From contig JAJDYK010000330.1 of the NCBI GenBank assembly GCA_022825185.1, forward strand, positions 1 through 38,947: a stretch of 38,947 nt of DNA, written 5' to 3'. The translations under genes and the position numbers were made by a program. Under the pieces are notes generated by a model. That model was not told where the DNA came from, did not search any database, and saw nothing but the letters and a program-made list of their open reading frames with translations. Of this stretch, positions 15,476 through 24,585 are shown one piece after another; position 1 is the stretch's first letter, and every line of letters begins with the position of its first letter. The stretch comes from Candidatus Latescibacterota bacterium. GTDB taxonomy: Bacteria; Latescibacterota; UBA2968; UBA8231.

Positions 15476-18400
15476 ATGCCGACGCATCGACTCCGCTTCT
15501 TGCCTTTTCTGACCATCCTACTCTCGGTCGCCCTACTCAACGAAGCTTGGGCACAGTCCCAAGCGACCACAGGCGTAATTCGCGGCTCTGTCTGGGACCA
15601 GTTTGGCAATCCCATCGCCAACGCCACCGTCGCGCTCGTGGAAACCCGCACCAACTACGAGCGCACCCTCACCTCGTCCGATCTAGGGCTGTTCACCGCG
15701 ACCTTGTTGCCCCTCGGCTCCTACGACGTGACCGTACAGGCGGCCGGACAGGCCGAAGTACGGCAGACTGGGGTGCAAGTGCGCGTCGGCGAGACCGTGG
15801 AGCTGATCGTCAAAATGCTGCCGCAGATGGAGGAAATGATCGTTGAGGCGGCCTTGCCCACAGTGGATATAACCCAGAGCGAACCAGCCACGCGCCTGTC
15901 CGAAGAGGCCGTGCAGGACCTGCCCAACAACGGGCGCAACTTCCTCAACCTGACGCTGTTGACGCCGGGAGTGGCCATCGTCCAAGGCCCCGACGGCGAC
16001 GAGCTGAGCATTGGCGGTCAGCGCGGCATTCACAACAACATCTCGGTGGATGGCGCTGATTTTAACAACCCCTTCTTCGGCGAGCAGCGCGGCGGCCAGC
16101 GCCCGGCCTTCACCTTTAACTTGGACGCAGTGGAGGAAATGGTGGTGGTGCCGCAGGGGGCCAACGCGGAATTTGGTCGTTCCAGCGGCGGCTTTGTCAA
16201 CGTCATCACCAAATCGGGCACCAACCAATTGCACGGCTCCGTGCATTTTTTTGGCAAAAACGACGCCCTGTCGGGCACGGCGCGGCACGAGGGCGTGGAG
16301 CGTGAGCCAGATTTTAGCCAAGGCCAGTTCGGCTTCACTATGGGTGGGCCGCTGATAAAGGACCGGGCCTTTTTCTTCACCGCCTACGATCAGCAGGTAT
16401 TCAAAGACACCAAGCAGAGCGATAGCGAGCGCATCGATCCCCGGCTGCGCACGTTCATGGACGAGCAATTCAACGGGGCGCTAGCCGGCGACTACGGGCC
16501 GATTGACCGCACCAACGACGCCCGCGCTTTCCTCGCCAAAATCGACGCCCACCTGTCGGATGAACACTACGCCACCTTCAAATACAATTACACTTGGTCC
16601 GAACAGGAAAACGGCACCTTTGACGTGGACTCGTGGACGCGCAGTGCCAACGCCGTAGAACAGGACTGGTTCCACGCCTTCAACGGCAGCCTGCTGTCGC
16701 TACTGTCCTCGACCACCACCAACGAGTTTCGCTTCCAAGTCTCCCGCGAAGATCGCCCGCGGCCCTACTTTGGCCCGGACAACCCCAACACCGGCCGCCC
16801 CTTCCCCGATACGGGCATGGATTTTGTCCACGGCTATCGCTTTGGCATGCCGTTCTTCATTCCGGTCGAGTACTACGACACCCGCATCCAAGCACTCGAC
16901 AACATCTCCGTGACCAAGGGCAATCACTTAATCAAAGCCGGAGTCGAGTGGAACCGCGTCGAATCCGTGCAGACCTTCATCGGTTTTGCCAATGGCCGCT
17001 ACATCTTCAGCTCGCTAGATGGCTTTCTCAACTTCGTCGAGCAGGGCAACGGCTACGTCGAATGCGCCGATGGCAGTACCAGCACCACCGGAGCCTGCCC
17101 TGACGGGACGGGTATCTCCGGGCCGGTCCTGCTCTATTTGCAGCAATCCGGCGTCGGCGGGCTGACGGTGGAAGAAGCGGGCACCCAGCACATTCCGCAG
17201 CACGAATTGGCCCTGTTTGTGCAGGACAGTTGGCAGCCCTCAAACAAGCTGACGCTCAATTACGGCCTGCGCTGGGAAGCGCAAATTCAGCCCGATGTGC
17301 TCACCGATCCAGACGAGGTATTCTTCGCCGATTTCATCGGCAAAACAGTGACCAACGAGACGGGCACCTACGAATTCCCCTCCAACGGCACCATTCCCTC
17401 GGACTGGGACATGTTCCAGCCGCGCCTAGGAGTGGCCTACGATGTACACGGCGACAACAAGACCTTGCTACGCGGCAGCGCTGGGATTTACTACGCCCGC
17501 ATCCCGGGCTTAAACTTGGCCAGCACGCGCTCGACCAATGGCTCGCGCGGGCAATCCATTTTCCGCGCCAGTGCCCTGACGCCCATTTTAGGACCGCCGC
17601 CGACCTACGGCGAATTGCTGCCCACGCCCCAAGGCGATCCCTTCCTGCCCAGCATCTTTGTCTTCGATCAGAATTTCGAGAACCCGCGCACCATCAGCAC
17701 AAACGTCGGCATTGAACGCGAATTGCACGCGTCAGGTATAGTCGGCTCCTTCGGGTACACGTACGCCCGCACCGATAATCTGACGCGCTTCGTCAACCGC
17801 AACGACGCCATCTTCGGCTCTCCGTGGGCAACGGGGCTGGGAGCCGATGGCAGCAACGGCATCGGCGATTTGACCGTGGTCGAGAGCACGGCCAAGTCGC
17901 GCTATCACGGCCTCAGCTTCGGCTTGCGCCAGATGGTACACGACGACTTCCAGTTCCAGTTCAACTATACCTTGTCGTGGGACAAATCCGACGACGACAA
18001 CGAGCGCGATCCCTTCACCTTCCGCTACGTTGATCCGACCCAACTAGAGCGCGAATGGGGCTACTCGGACCGCGACCAGCGCCACCGCTTCAATGCGTGG
18101 GCCTTGGCCGCATTGCCCGGCGGAATCTTGCTCAACCAGCGCCTGAGCTACTATTCAGCGCAGCCGGTCTCCGCATCCTGCGCGGGCGACCGCTCGACCA
18201 ACCCGTGGGGCGCAGCCTCCGACCGAATCTGCGATGACGGTAGCATCACGGTGCGCAACACGCTGCGCAAGGACAACGACTTTTTCTCCTATGACGTGCG
18301 CCTGTCGCGGCCTATCTTGGTGGGCAGCGGCCAGCTAGAAGCCATCGTCGAAGTCTTCAACTTGCTCAACACGGACAATTTCCGCGATCCTTCTAACGTC

Positions 18401-18487
18401 GGTCTCCTGTTCAATTTTGACGGCACCGTGCAATCGGGCTTGGGCGATCCGCGCCAAGTGCAGGTCGGCTTGCGCTACGTCTATTGA
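15476..18487 (+). CDS. TonB-dependent receptor with N-terminal carboxypeptidase-regulatory domain
   Basis: The 1003-residue outer-membrane protein has a signal peptide ending AWA at about residue 26. About 32-115 is a beta-sandwich (GVIRGSVWDQFGNPIANATV), then a linker with EEMIVEA like a TonB box. A plug domain (about 130-255) contains LPNNGRNFLNLTLLTPGV, SVDGADFN and GGFVNVITKSGTN. The rest is a large beta-barrel ending VGLRYVY, with a terminal aromatic as expected for BAM-inserted barrels. This Oar/CarbopepD-TonB class is common in Acidobacteria and other diderms and is thought to import large or complex substrates with TonB energy. The ligand is not predictable. It follows the yafQ gene after 107 bases that hold no visible gene. 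Confidence 0.9.
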   Translation: MPTHRLRFLPFLTILLSVALLNEAWAQSQATTGVIRGSVWDQFGNPIANATVALVETRTNYERTLTSSDLGLFTATLLPLGSYDVTVQAAGQAEVRQTGVQVRVGETVELIVKMLPQMEEMIVEAALPTVDITQSEPATRLSEEAVQDLPNNGRNFLNLTLLTPGVAIVQGPDGDELSIGGQRGIHNNISVDGADFNNPFFGEQRGGQRPAFTFNLDAVEEMVVVPQGANAEFGRSSGGFVNVITKSGTNQLHGSVHFFGKNDALSGTARHEGVEREPDFSQGQFGFTMGGPLIKDRAFFFTAYDQQVFKDTKQSDSERIDPRLRTFMDEQFNGALAGDYGPIDRTNDARAFLAKIDAHLSDEHYATFKYNYTWSEQENGTFDVDSWTRSANAVEQDWFHAFNGSLLSLLSSTTTNEFRFQVSREDRPRPYFGPDNPNTGRPFPDTGMDFVHGYRFGMPFFIPVEYYDTRIQALDNISVTKGNHLIKAGVEWNRVESVQTFIGFANGRYIFSSLDGFLNFVEQGNGYVECADGSTSTTGACPDGTGISGPVLLYLQQSGVGGLTVEEAGTQHIPQHELALFVQDSWQPSNKLTLNYGLRWEAQIQPDVLTDPDEVFFADFIGKTVTNETGTYEFPSNGTIPSDWDMFQPRLGVAYDVHGDNKTLLRGSAGIYYARIPGLNLASTRSTNGSRGQSIFRASALTPILGPPPTYGELLPTPQGDPFLPSIFVFDQNFENPRTISTNVGIERELHASGIVGSFGYTYARTDNLTRFVNRNDAIFGSPWATGLGADGSNGIGDLTVVESTAKSRYHGLSFGLRQMVHDDFQFQFNYTLSWDKSDDDNERDPFTFRYVDPTQLEREWGYSDRDQRHRFNAWALAALPGGILLNQRLSYYSAQPVSASCAGDRSTNPWGAASDRICDDGSITVRNTLRKDNDFFSYDVRLSRPILVGSGQLEAIVEVFNLLNTDNFRDPSNVGLLFNFDGTVQSGLGDPRQVQVGLRYVY

Positions 18488-18619
18488 ATGGCTCAGCGAT
18501 AGAATTGGAGGCTCGTCCTCCTGCAATAGTCCTTGGGAACGTTGCTACTTATCAGCGGTCGATATATCATCAGAACAACACAAAGACCGCTTAACCCCGA
18601 CATTTTCCGAGAGATTATT

Positions 18620-19603
18620 ATGAACCACAACACTCGACCAAATTCGCTCCGCCCACTACGGCGCTGGATCCCGTTAGCGGCCCTCCTACTGGCGATTGCC
18701 CCGACCCAACTACACGCCGGTGCTTGGACGCAGGCCCCAGGCGGCATGTACTTCAAAATCGCCGGACTTTCCTTCCGCTCCCAAGACTATCTCGACGCCA
18801 TTGGCGACCGGCGGGAGCGAGTGGCAAAACCCAGCCTAGAAGAATTGAGCGACGAGAGTATATCGGCCTACCTAGAATATGGTTTGCTGGAGCACTTGAC
18901 CTTGGTGGCCACCCTGCCCTACAAGCGCTTGGTGTACGAGAATACCGAGGTGAAGGTATTCAACAGAAGCGACGGCCCCGATACCACCATAACCCGCATC
19001 CACCCCGACGAAATCAACTCGGGTCTGGCCGATTTGGAACTGCGCCTGCGCTGGCGCTTGCTGCGCTATCCGGCGGTAGTCTCTCTAGCGCTAGGAGGCA
19101 AATTCCCTTTAGGCTACGACATGGATCAAGACAGCATTGGCTCCCTAGACGCGGGTGGGCTTGGCTTGGGGCCGAGTCCAGTGGATGGCGTCGCGGGTGC
19201 CGATAACAAGGTTCCCTTGGGCACAGGCGAGCGGGACATCGACATGCGCCTGTTGGTAGGCAAATCGCTGTACCCACTCCCGGGCTACTTGACGAGCACG
19301 GTCGGCTATCGCAAGCGGGGCGGGGCCTTCAGCGACGAATTCTTCTATGGCTTAGAGGCTGGTGTCACCTATAAACGCCTGCTAGTCAAAGGCGTGGTCG
19401 AAGGAATGCACACCATGGGCGACTGCGGTGCTATGGGACAAGGCGGTCTCGTCGGCGACCAAGACATCCTCAAAGTAGCCCCGGGATTGATCTGGTCCCT
19501 CAGTAAGCACCTAGAAATCGGCGTCGATCTGTTCCATATCGCCTCGGGCTGCAACACCGCAGCGGGCACGACCTACGCCGTAGGGTTGGCTTTCAAACGC
19601 TAG
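18620..19603 (+). CDS. Outer-membrane beta-barrel protein of unknown function
   Basis: I choose the ATG at 18620 because it begins a signal peptide (basic start, then IPLAALLLAIAPTQLHA, cleavage near residue 33) and has GAGAG upstream; an earlier in-frame ATG at 18533 would add 29 unlikely residues. The 327-residue product has alternating amphipathic strands (LEYGLLEHLTLVATLPYKRL, LADLELRLRWRLL, VSLALGGKFPLGYD) and ends in a strand with FKR. This resembles small porin-like barrels of the 'phenol-degradation meta pathway' transporter kind. Two cysteines (in GDCGAMG and SGCNTAA) could form an external disulfide. Substrate unknown. It precedes msrP by 62 bases. Confidence 0.65.
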   Translation: MNHNTRPNSLRPLRRWIPLAALLLAIAPTQLHAGAWTQAPGGMYFKIAGLSFRSQDYLDAIGDRRERVAKPSLEELSDESISAYLEYGLLEHLTLVATLPYKRLVYENTEVKVFNRSDGPDTTITRIHPDEINSGLADLELRLRWRLLRYPAVVSLALGGKFPLGYDMDQDSIGSLDAGGLGLGPSPVDGVAGADNKVPLGTGERDIDMRLLVGKSLYPLPGYLTSTVGYRKRGGAFSDEFFYGLEAGVTYKRLLVKGVVEGMHTMGDCGAMGQGGLVGDQDILKVAPGLIWSLSKHLEIGVDLFHIASGCNTAAGTTYAVGLAFKR

Positions 19604-19654
19604 AATCGCGGCAGCAGAGCCAATCTGTTATATTTTGGTCGAACCGCCATTGAA

Positions 19655-19660
19655 AGGAGG
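19655..19660 (+). promoter_or_regulatory. Ribosome binding site deciding the msrP start
   Basis: AGGAGG lies five bases before the ATG at 19666 and only two before an in-frame GTG at 19663. The spacing favours the ATG. Confidence 0.65.
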
Positions 19661-19665
19661 CTGTG

Positions 19666-20658
19666 ATGCCGCGCAAAAAATGGGACCTTCCCGAGCGTCA
19701 GGCCACCGACGAAGATGTCTATCTCAACCGCCGCAAGTTCATCCGACGAGCGGGCTTGGGCACCATCGGCCTGCTGGCCGGATGCATCCCTGAAAAGCTC
19801 CTCAATCCGGCAACGCTCGTCGATCCAACAAAATATCTTGGCTCCGAGATCATAGAGCCAATCCCGCCTTCAGAGTGGTATCCGGCCCCCACGAACGATG
19901 AGTTTTCCACGCTCGACCGGCCGCTCACCGACGAGGCAATAGCAGCCCTGTACAACAACTTCTATGAATTCTCCACTTCCAAGGAGGTCTGGCGCTTCAT
20001 AGACAATTTTGAGCCTGCCCCTTGGACCGTGGAAATAAGCGGCCTAGTGCCAGAGCCCAAGACCTACGACATCGACTACCTAATCGGCATCATGGACCTA
20101 GAAGAGCGCCTCTATCGCCATCGCTGCGTCGAGGCTTGGTCCATGGCCATCCCGTGGACGGGCTTTCCCATGCGGGACCTCATCGATTGGGTGCAACCGC
20201 TGTCATCGGCCCGCTACGTGCGCATGATCTCCTTCTTTAATCCCGAAGTGGCCCCAGTCCAATGGGATCGCTCCGATTGGCCCTGGCCTTATACCGAGGG
20301 CCTGACCATGGCCGAAGCGACCAATGAGTTGACGCTGATGGTGACGGGCGTCTATGGCCACGAAATGCCCGTGCAACACGGCGCTCCCTTGCGCCTAGTG
20401 ACGCCCTGGAAATACGGCTATAAGGGCCTCAAGTCGATTACCAAAATTGAATTCACCAGCGAACAGCCGGCGACGTTTTGGAATACCCTAGTACCACACG
20501 AGTACGGCTTTATCTCCAACGTCGAGCCCCACGTTCCCCATCCCCGCTGGTCGCAAGCCAACGAGCGCTTCATTTCCACCGATTTGAACCCAACCGAACT
20601 ACGCGAGACCCTCCCCTACAACGGCTACGCAGAGTACGTCGCCCATTTGTACGAGTAA
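19666..20658 (+). CDS. msrP: Protein-methionine-sulfoxide reductase, molybdenum catalytic subunit
   Basis: The 330-residue protein matches MsrP (YedY), a periplasmic molybdopterin enzyme that repairs methionine sulfoxide in envelope proteins. It has a twin-arginine signal (Arg22-Arg23 in NRRKFIRRAG) with a hydrophobic run ending LAGC-40, and WTVEISGLVPEPKTYDID. Cys154 in YRHRCVEAWSM is the expected molybdenum ligand, followed by WTGFPM, and the C-terminus carries HVPHPRWSQANER and the final NGYAEYVAHLYE. Length is close to E. coli MsrP (334). The LAGC could also be a lipobox. The usual haem membrane partner MsrQ is not adjacent: the next gene is a secreted protein and then a nucleoside transporter, so electrons must come from elsewhere. 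Confidence 0.95.
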   Translation: MPRKKWDLPERQATDEDVYLNRRKFIRRAGLGTIGLLAGCIPEKLLNPATLVDPTKYLGSEIIEPIPPSEWYPAPTNDEFSTLDRPLTDEAIAALYNNFYEFSTSKEVWRFIDNFEPAPWTVEISGLVPEPKTYDIDYLIGIMDLEERLYRHRCVEAWSMAIPWTGFPMRDLIDWVQPLSSARYVRMISFFNPEVAPVQWDRSDWPWPYTEGLTMAEATNELTLMVTGVYGHEMPVQHGAPLRLVTPWKYGYKGLKSITKIEFTSEQPATFWNTLVPHEYGFISNVEPHVPHPRWSQANERFISTDLNPTELRETLPYNGYAEYVAHLYE

Positions 20659-20668
20659 GGAAGCCCTT

Positions 20669-21313
20669 ATGCGCCAACTCCTGTCGTCTGTCCTCTTACT
20701 CTGCCTACTCGTCCCGTCGCTCGGTGCCCAAGAAGAGGCCCTGCGCGGCACTTGGGAGGGCACGATCGTCGATGAGCAAATCGGCGAGATTGCCATTCGC
20801 CTGACCTTTGAAGAAGATGGAGCCATTGAGATCAACCAAGTCATTCAGGTGAAAGACGATTTCCTAGCCGACGTCCAAGTCCCGGAGCCTCCCACCATAG
20901 AGACGATTATTGCCCACGGCACCGGCACCTATGGCATCTTGGGCGACAATCTCGTGGTTAGTATAACCGCATTAAATATTTCCGTTGACGGCAAAGAGTT
21001 TGTCGAATTCTTCACCCAAGTGGCCCGCGACTTTGCCCGCTATGTAGCGGACTCGCACGAAATCCCCGCAGAAAATTACCCGGCCTTCGAGCAGGAATTC
21101 ATCGACGCGTTTTTCGCTGAACTCGACAAGGTTCAGTTCCTCGCCATACTCAATGAGTGGGAGGTTAGTGCGTATGCCATTGAGGGAGACACCCTGCTTC
21201 TCACGACCACGCGGGAGACCGGGGTCACAATCTGGGAACTCCATCCCGTTGATGAATCCAGTGCTATCGCCGAAACCACTTGGGGTAGCGTGAAAGCAAC
21301 TTGGCGTCGGTAA
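20669..21313 (+). CDS. Secreted protein of unknown function with signal peptide
   Basis: The 214-residue protein begins MRQLLSSVLLLCLLVPSLGA, a signal peptide cleaved near residue 20. The mature part starts with LRGTWEGTI, a pattern seen in lipocalin-like or beta-barrel 'DUF' proteins, and contains several short beta-strands and an acidic helical insert around 100-150 (EFVEFFTQVARDFARYVADS). There are no cysteines in the mature part. It starts ten bases after msrP and ends six bases before the nucleoside transporter, so it is probably in one operon with both. I do not recognise a function. It may be a periplasmic accessory or an MsrP client, but that is speculation. Confidence 0.6.
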   Translation: MRQLLSSVLLLCLLVPSLGAQEEALRGTWEGTIVDEQIGEIAIRLTFEEDGAIEINQVIQVKDDFLADVQVPEPPTIETIIAHGTGTYGILGDNLVVSITALNISVDGKEFVEFFTQVARDFARYVADSHEIPAENYPAFEQEFIDAFFAELDKVQFLAILNEWEVSAYAIEGDTLLLTTTRETGVTIWELHPVDESSAIAETTWGSVKATWRR

Positions 21314-21319
21314 ATTCTC

Positions 21320-22555
21320 TTGGAACGACTGATCAGCCTATTCGGACTTTTGGTGATGATCGCCCTTGTCTTCGCCATGAGCGCCGATCGCCGCAACGTA
21401 GATCGCCGCTTGGTAGTGGCTGGCGTGGGACTGCAATTTCTCCTCGCCTTGCTCGTCCTCAAAACCGGACCCGGACAGGCGCTTTTCGGTTATATCGGCG
21501 CTTTTTTCACTGCCTTGCTCAACTACGTCGATGCTGGCTCCAGCTTTGTCTTTGGCGACGCATTCGGCGAGCATTTCTTCGCTTTTAAAGTCCTGCCCAC
21601 CATTATCTTCTTTGCCGCTCTAATGGGCGTGCTCTATCACTTGGGCCTAGTCCAGTACGTGGTGGTGGCCTTCGCTTGGGTCATGCAGCGCACCCTGCGC
21701 ACCTCGGGCGCGGAAAGCCTAGCCGCGGCGGCCAACATCTTCATCGGCCAGACTGAAGCTCCGCTGGTAGTGCGCCCGTACGTGGCCAGCATGACCCGAT
21801 CGGAATTGATGGCTTTGATGGTCGGCGGCTTTGCCACCATTGCCGGAGGCGTATTGGCCGCCTTCGTAGGTCTGGGAATTGACGCTGGCCACTTGGTAGC
21901 TGCCTCGGTGATTTCGGCTCCGGCGGCGCTATTGGTGGCCAAGATCATGCAGCCCGAGGTAGAAGAGTCCAAAACGCTAGGGCGGATATCGGTTGAGGTA
22001 GAGCGCACGGCCACCAATGTGGTGGAAGCCGCGGCCAACGGCACCTTAGACGGCTTGCGGCTGGCCCTGAACGTGGCCGCCATGCTCATTGCGGCCCTAG
22101 GGTTGATCGCCTTAGCGGACGGGGTGCTGGGCCTGTTGGGCCAAGGCGTGGGCTACATCCTAGGTATGGAGGGGCTGGAGTGGTCTTTGTCCGCGGCGCT
22201 GGGTTATTTATTTGCGCCCTTTGCTTGGTTGATGGGCATTGAGGCCAAGGATTGTTTGCTGGCCGGCGAGTTGTTGGGCAAGAAAATGGTCGCCAACGAA
22301 TTCGTCTCGTATGTCCAACTGAGCCAGTGGATTCAGCCCGGCTCAGGCGTGGAGTTGAGCCAGCGTTCCGTGACCATCCTGACCTATGCCCTATGCGGTT
22401 TTGCCAACTTCAGCAGCATTGGCATCCAGATCGGCGGCATCGGCGGCATTGCCCCCGAGCGGCGGCGCGACTTGGCGCGGTTGGGTTTTCGCGCCATGCT
22501 GGGCGGCTCCCTAGCCTGCTTTATGACCGCCTGCGTGGCCGGAATCCTGCTGTAG
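21320..22555 (+). CDS. nupC: Concentrative nucleoside transporter (NupC/CNT family)
   Basis: The 411-residue inner-membrane protein is a CNT sodium- or proton-coupled nucleoside symporter. The start is a TTG at 21320, the first possible start after an in-frame stop, and it gives the normal N-terminus (LISLFGLLVMIALVFAMSADRRNVDRRL). Family signatures visible are GESLAAAANIFIGQTEAPLVVRPY (here ESLAAAANIFIGQTEAPL), MTRSELMALMVGGFATIAGGV, VISAPAALLVAKIM, GIEAKDCLLAGELLG, NEFVSY and YALCGFANFSSIGIQIGGIG. These include the Gln-Thr-Glu and Asn-Phe-Ser-Ser substrate motifs. It takes up nucleosides for salvage. It lies six bases after the secreted-protein gene. Confidence 0.95.
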   Translation: MERLISLFGLLVMIALVFAMSADRRNVDRRLVVAGVGLQFLLALLVLKTGPGQALFGYIGAFFTALLNYVDAGSSFVFGDAFGEHFFAFKVLPTIIFFAALMGVLYHLGLVQYVVVAFAWVMQRTLRTSGAESLAAAANIFIGQTEAPLVVRPYVASMTRSELMALMVGGFATIAGGVLAAFVGLGIDAGHLVAASVISAPAALLVAKIMQPEVEESKTLGRISVEVERTATNVVEAAANGTLDGLRLALNVAAMLIAALGLIALADGVLGLLGQGVGYILGMEGLEWSLSAALGYLFAPFAWLMGIEAKDCLLAGELLGKKMVANEFVSYVQLSQWIQPGSGVELSQRSVTILTYALCGFANFSSIGIQIGGIGGIAPERRRDLARLGFRAMLGGSLACFMTACVAGILL

Positions 22556-22596
22556 AAGGTCGTCGTCTCGGTTTGACCAAGGCTTCAGTGCTCCTT

Positions 22597-24585
22597 ATGT
22601 TGCAACAGCCATGTGCGATTTTGCTCCAATTTGAATCACACCTCCCTCAACGAATCACAACTCTTACTCTGTCCTCATATCATTCATTGTTAGTCTGCGC
22701 ATTATTGATCCTTACCGCCGTCGCGGCCCGAGGCGAGGAATGGCCCTATTACGCGGCCGACGCCAAGAGCAGCAAATACGCGCCCCTGTCGCAGATTGAC
22801 GGCGACAACTTCGCCCGATTGCAGGAAGTTTGGCGCTACACGGCCCCCGACAAGAGAATCGCCGAGCGTCATTATATGTGGACCGGTACCAACAAGGGCA
22901 CCCCCCTAATGGTCGATGGCGTGCTCTACTACGGGTCGCCTTTCAACATCCTCTGCGCCGTCGATCCGACCAGCGGTGAAGAACTCTGGGCCTTTGATCC
23001 GCAGGTGTGGAAAAACTACGAGGGTTTCACCGGCATTCTGCGCGGCATCGCCTACTGGGAAAGCGGCGACAAGAAGCGCATCTTCTACGCCACCTCCACC
23101 GACTTCCTCTACTCAATCGACATCGAGACTGGCCAGCCCGACCCAGAGTTTGGCGAGGGCGGCTTCGCCGATCTAAGCAAGGGACTGCGCCGCCCCATCG
23201 ACCGCAAGGGCTACTGCGTTACCTCGGCACCAATCGTCTGCCGCAATGTAGTGGTAGTGGGTTCCGGCATTACCGACTGGCACGGCGAGTCTCCCCCTCA
23301 ATACTCCACCCCTGGCGACGTGCGCGGCTTCGACGCCCACACCGGCGAACAGGTGTGGATATTCCAGACAGTGCCACAAGAGGGCGAGTACGGCAACGAC
23401 ACTTGGGAAAACGACGCGTGGCAGACCTTTGGCCAAGCCAATGTGTGGTCCGCAATGAGCGCCGACGACGAGCTGGGCTACGTGTACCTACCCGTCAGCA
23501 GCACCACCCACAACCACTACGGCGGCGAGCGTCCCGGTGCCAATCTCTTCAGCCAGACGCTGGTCTGCCTCAAGGCGGCAACCGGCGAGCGCGTCTGGCA
23601 CTACCAGCTCATCCACCACGGCCTGTGGAACTACGACCCACCAGCACCGCCGGTCTTGGCCGATATCAAAGTAGCAGGCAAAGCGATCAAAGCCCTAGCC
23701 TTAGTGAGCAAACAGGCCTTTTGCTATGTGCTCGACCGCACGACCGGCGAGCCAGTCTGGCCGATCGACGAACGCGAGGTGCCCCAGTCGCAAACCCCAG
23801 GCGAGCAAAGCTGGCCGACCCAACCCTTCCCCAGCAAACCCGCGCCCTACGACCGCCAGAGCCTACAAGAAGACGACCTGATCGACTTTACACCCGAGCT
23901 GCGAGAAAAGGCACTGGCGATTCTCGAACAATACGATCACGGCCCGCTATTCACCCCGCCCAGCGAAAAAGGCACGCTAGTATTGCCTGGGGGCTTGGGC
24001 GGCTCGGATTGGAGCGGCGCAGCGCTAGTACCAAAAGAGAACGTGCTCTACGTGCCGTCGCGCACCGACGCCGCTATCGTGTGGTTGGAAAAGGTGAAAA
24101 ACCCGCGCGCATTTTCGGCCTACGCATCCTTCAAGAGAAGTGCCGAATACGTCAATGGCCTGCCGCTGACTAAGCCTCCCTACGGCCGGATCACTGCCAT
24201 CGACTTGAACACCGGCGAGCACGTCTGGATGCGCCCAGTGGGTCAAGGTCCCGTCAACCACAGAGCTTTGCGCGATCTCGACCTGCCCCCTATGGGCTGG
24301 TTCCACTACAACTTTATACTCACCACCGAAACCGTGCTGGTGGTGGTCTCGCAGCAGCCCGATTGGTGGGGCGACCTCCGCGACGACGACTTTGTCGAAC
24401 AAGCACCTTATCTGCGCGCCTTCGACCTAGATACAGGCGCAGTGCTAGCCGAGCTAGAATTCCCCGGTAACCCCCACGGCAGTCCCATCAGCTATATGGC
24501 CAACGGACGCCAGTATCTCGTATTCCCAATCAATGACGACGACGGAGGGCCACAGCTAGTGGCGCTGGCGTTGCCGGAGCCTTAG
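22597..24585 (+). CDS. PQQ-dependent dehydrogenase (quinoprotein glucose dehydrogenase-like)
   Basis: From the ATG at 22597 the protein has 662 residues; a TTG at 22687 is an alternative. The signal-like stretch LLVCALLILTAVAARG points to export, and earlier in-frame codons lie inside the nucleoside transporter gene. The mature protein starts EEWPYYAADAKSSKYAPLSQI, the typical start of a beta-propeller quinoprotein. Repeated propeller-blade motifs follow: DPTSGEELWAFDP, AHTGEQVWIFQT, AATGERVWHYQ, RTTGEPVWPI, LNTGEHVWM. The sequence HHGLWNYDPPAPPVL matches the mGDH active-site region, and LGGSDWSG follows as expected. It would oxidise a sugar or alcohol in the periplasm using PQQ. It has no membrane anchor beyond the signal. 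Its stop overlaps the convergent gene by four bases. Confidence 0.87.
   Translation: MLQQPCAILLQFESHLPQRITTLTLSSYHSLLVCALLILTAVAARGEEWPYYAADAKSSKYAPLSQIDGDNFARLQEVWRYTAPDKRIAERHYMWTGTNKGTPLMVDGVLYYGSPFNILCAVDPTSGEELWAFDPQVWKNYEGFTGILRGIAYWESGDKKRIFYATSTDFLYSIDIETGQPDPEFGEGGFADLSKGLRRPIDRKGYCVTSAPIVCRNVVVVGSGITDWHGESPPQYSTPGDVRGFDAHTGEQVWIFQTVPQEGEYGNDTWENDAWQTFGQANVWSAMSADDELGYVYLPVSSTTHNHYGGERPGANLFSQTLVCLKAATGERVWHYQLIHHGLWNYDPPAPPVLADIKVAGKAIKALALVSKQAFCYVLDRTTGEPVWPIDEREVPQSQTPGEQSWPTQPFPSKPAPYDRQSLQEDDLIDFTPELREKALAILEQYDHGPLFTPPSEKGTLVLPGGLGGSDWSGAALVPKENVLYVPSRTDAAIVWLEKVKNPRAFSAYASFKRSAEYVNGLPLTKPPYGRITAIDLNTGEHVWMRPVGQGPVNHRALRDLDLPPMGWFHYNFILTTETVLVVVSQQPDWWGDLRDDDFVEQAPYLRAFDLDTGAVLAELEFPGNPHGSPISYMANGRQYLVFPINDDDGGPQLVALALPEP

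Noticed and set aside
18507..18521. GGAGG/CCTCC hairpin after the TonB receptor as a terminator
   Set aside because: Only five pairs and no T-run after it.
22252..22596. Upstream extension of the PQQ dehydrogenase frame into the nucleoside transporter gene
   Set aside because: The extra 115 residues are Arg-rich and overlap the transporter coding region; a signal-like sequence begins only after 22597.
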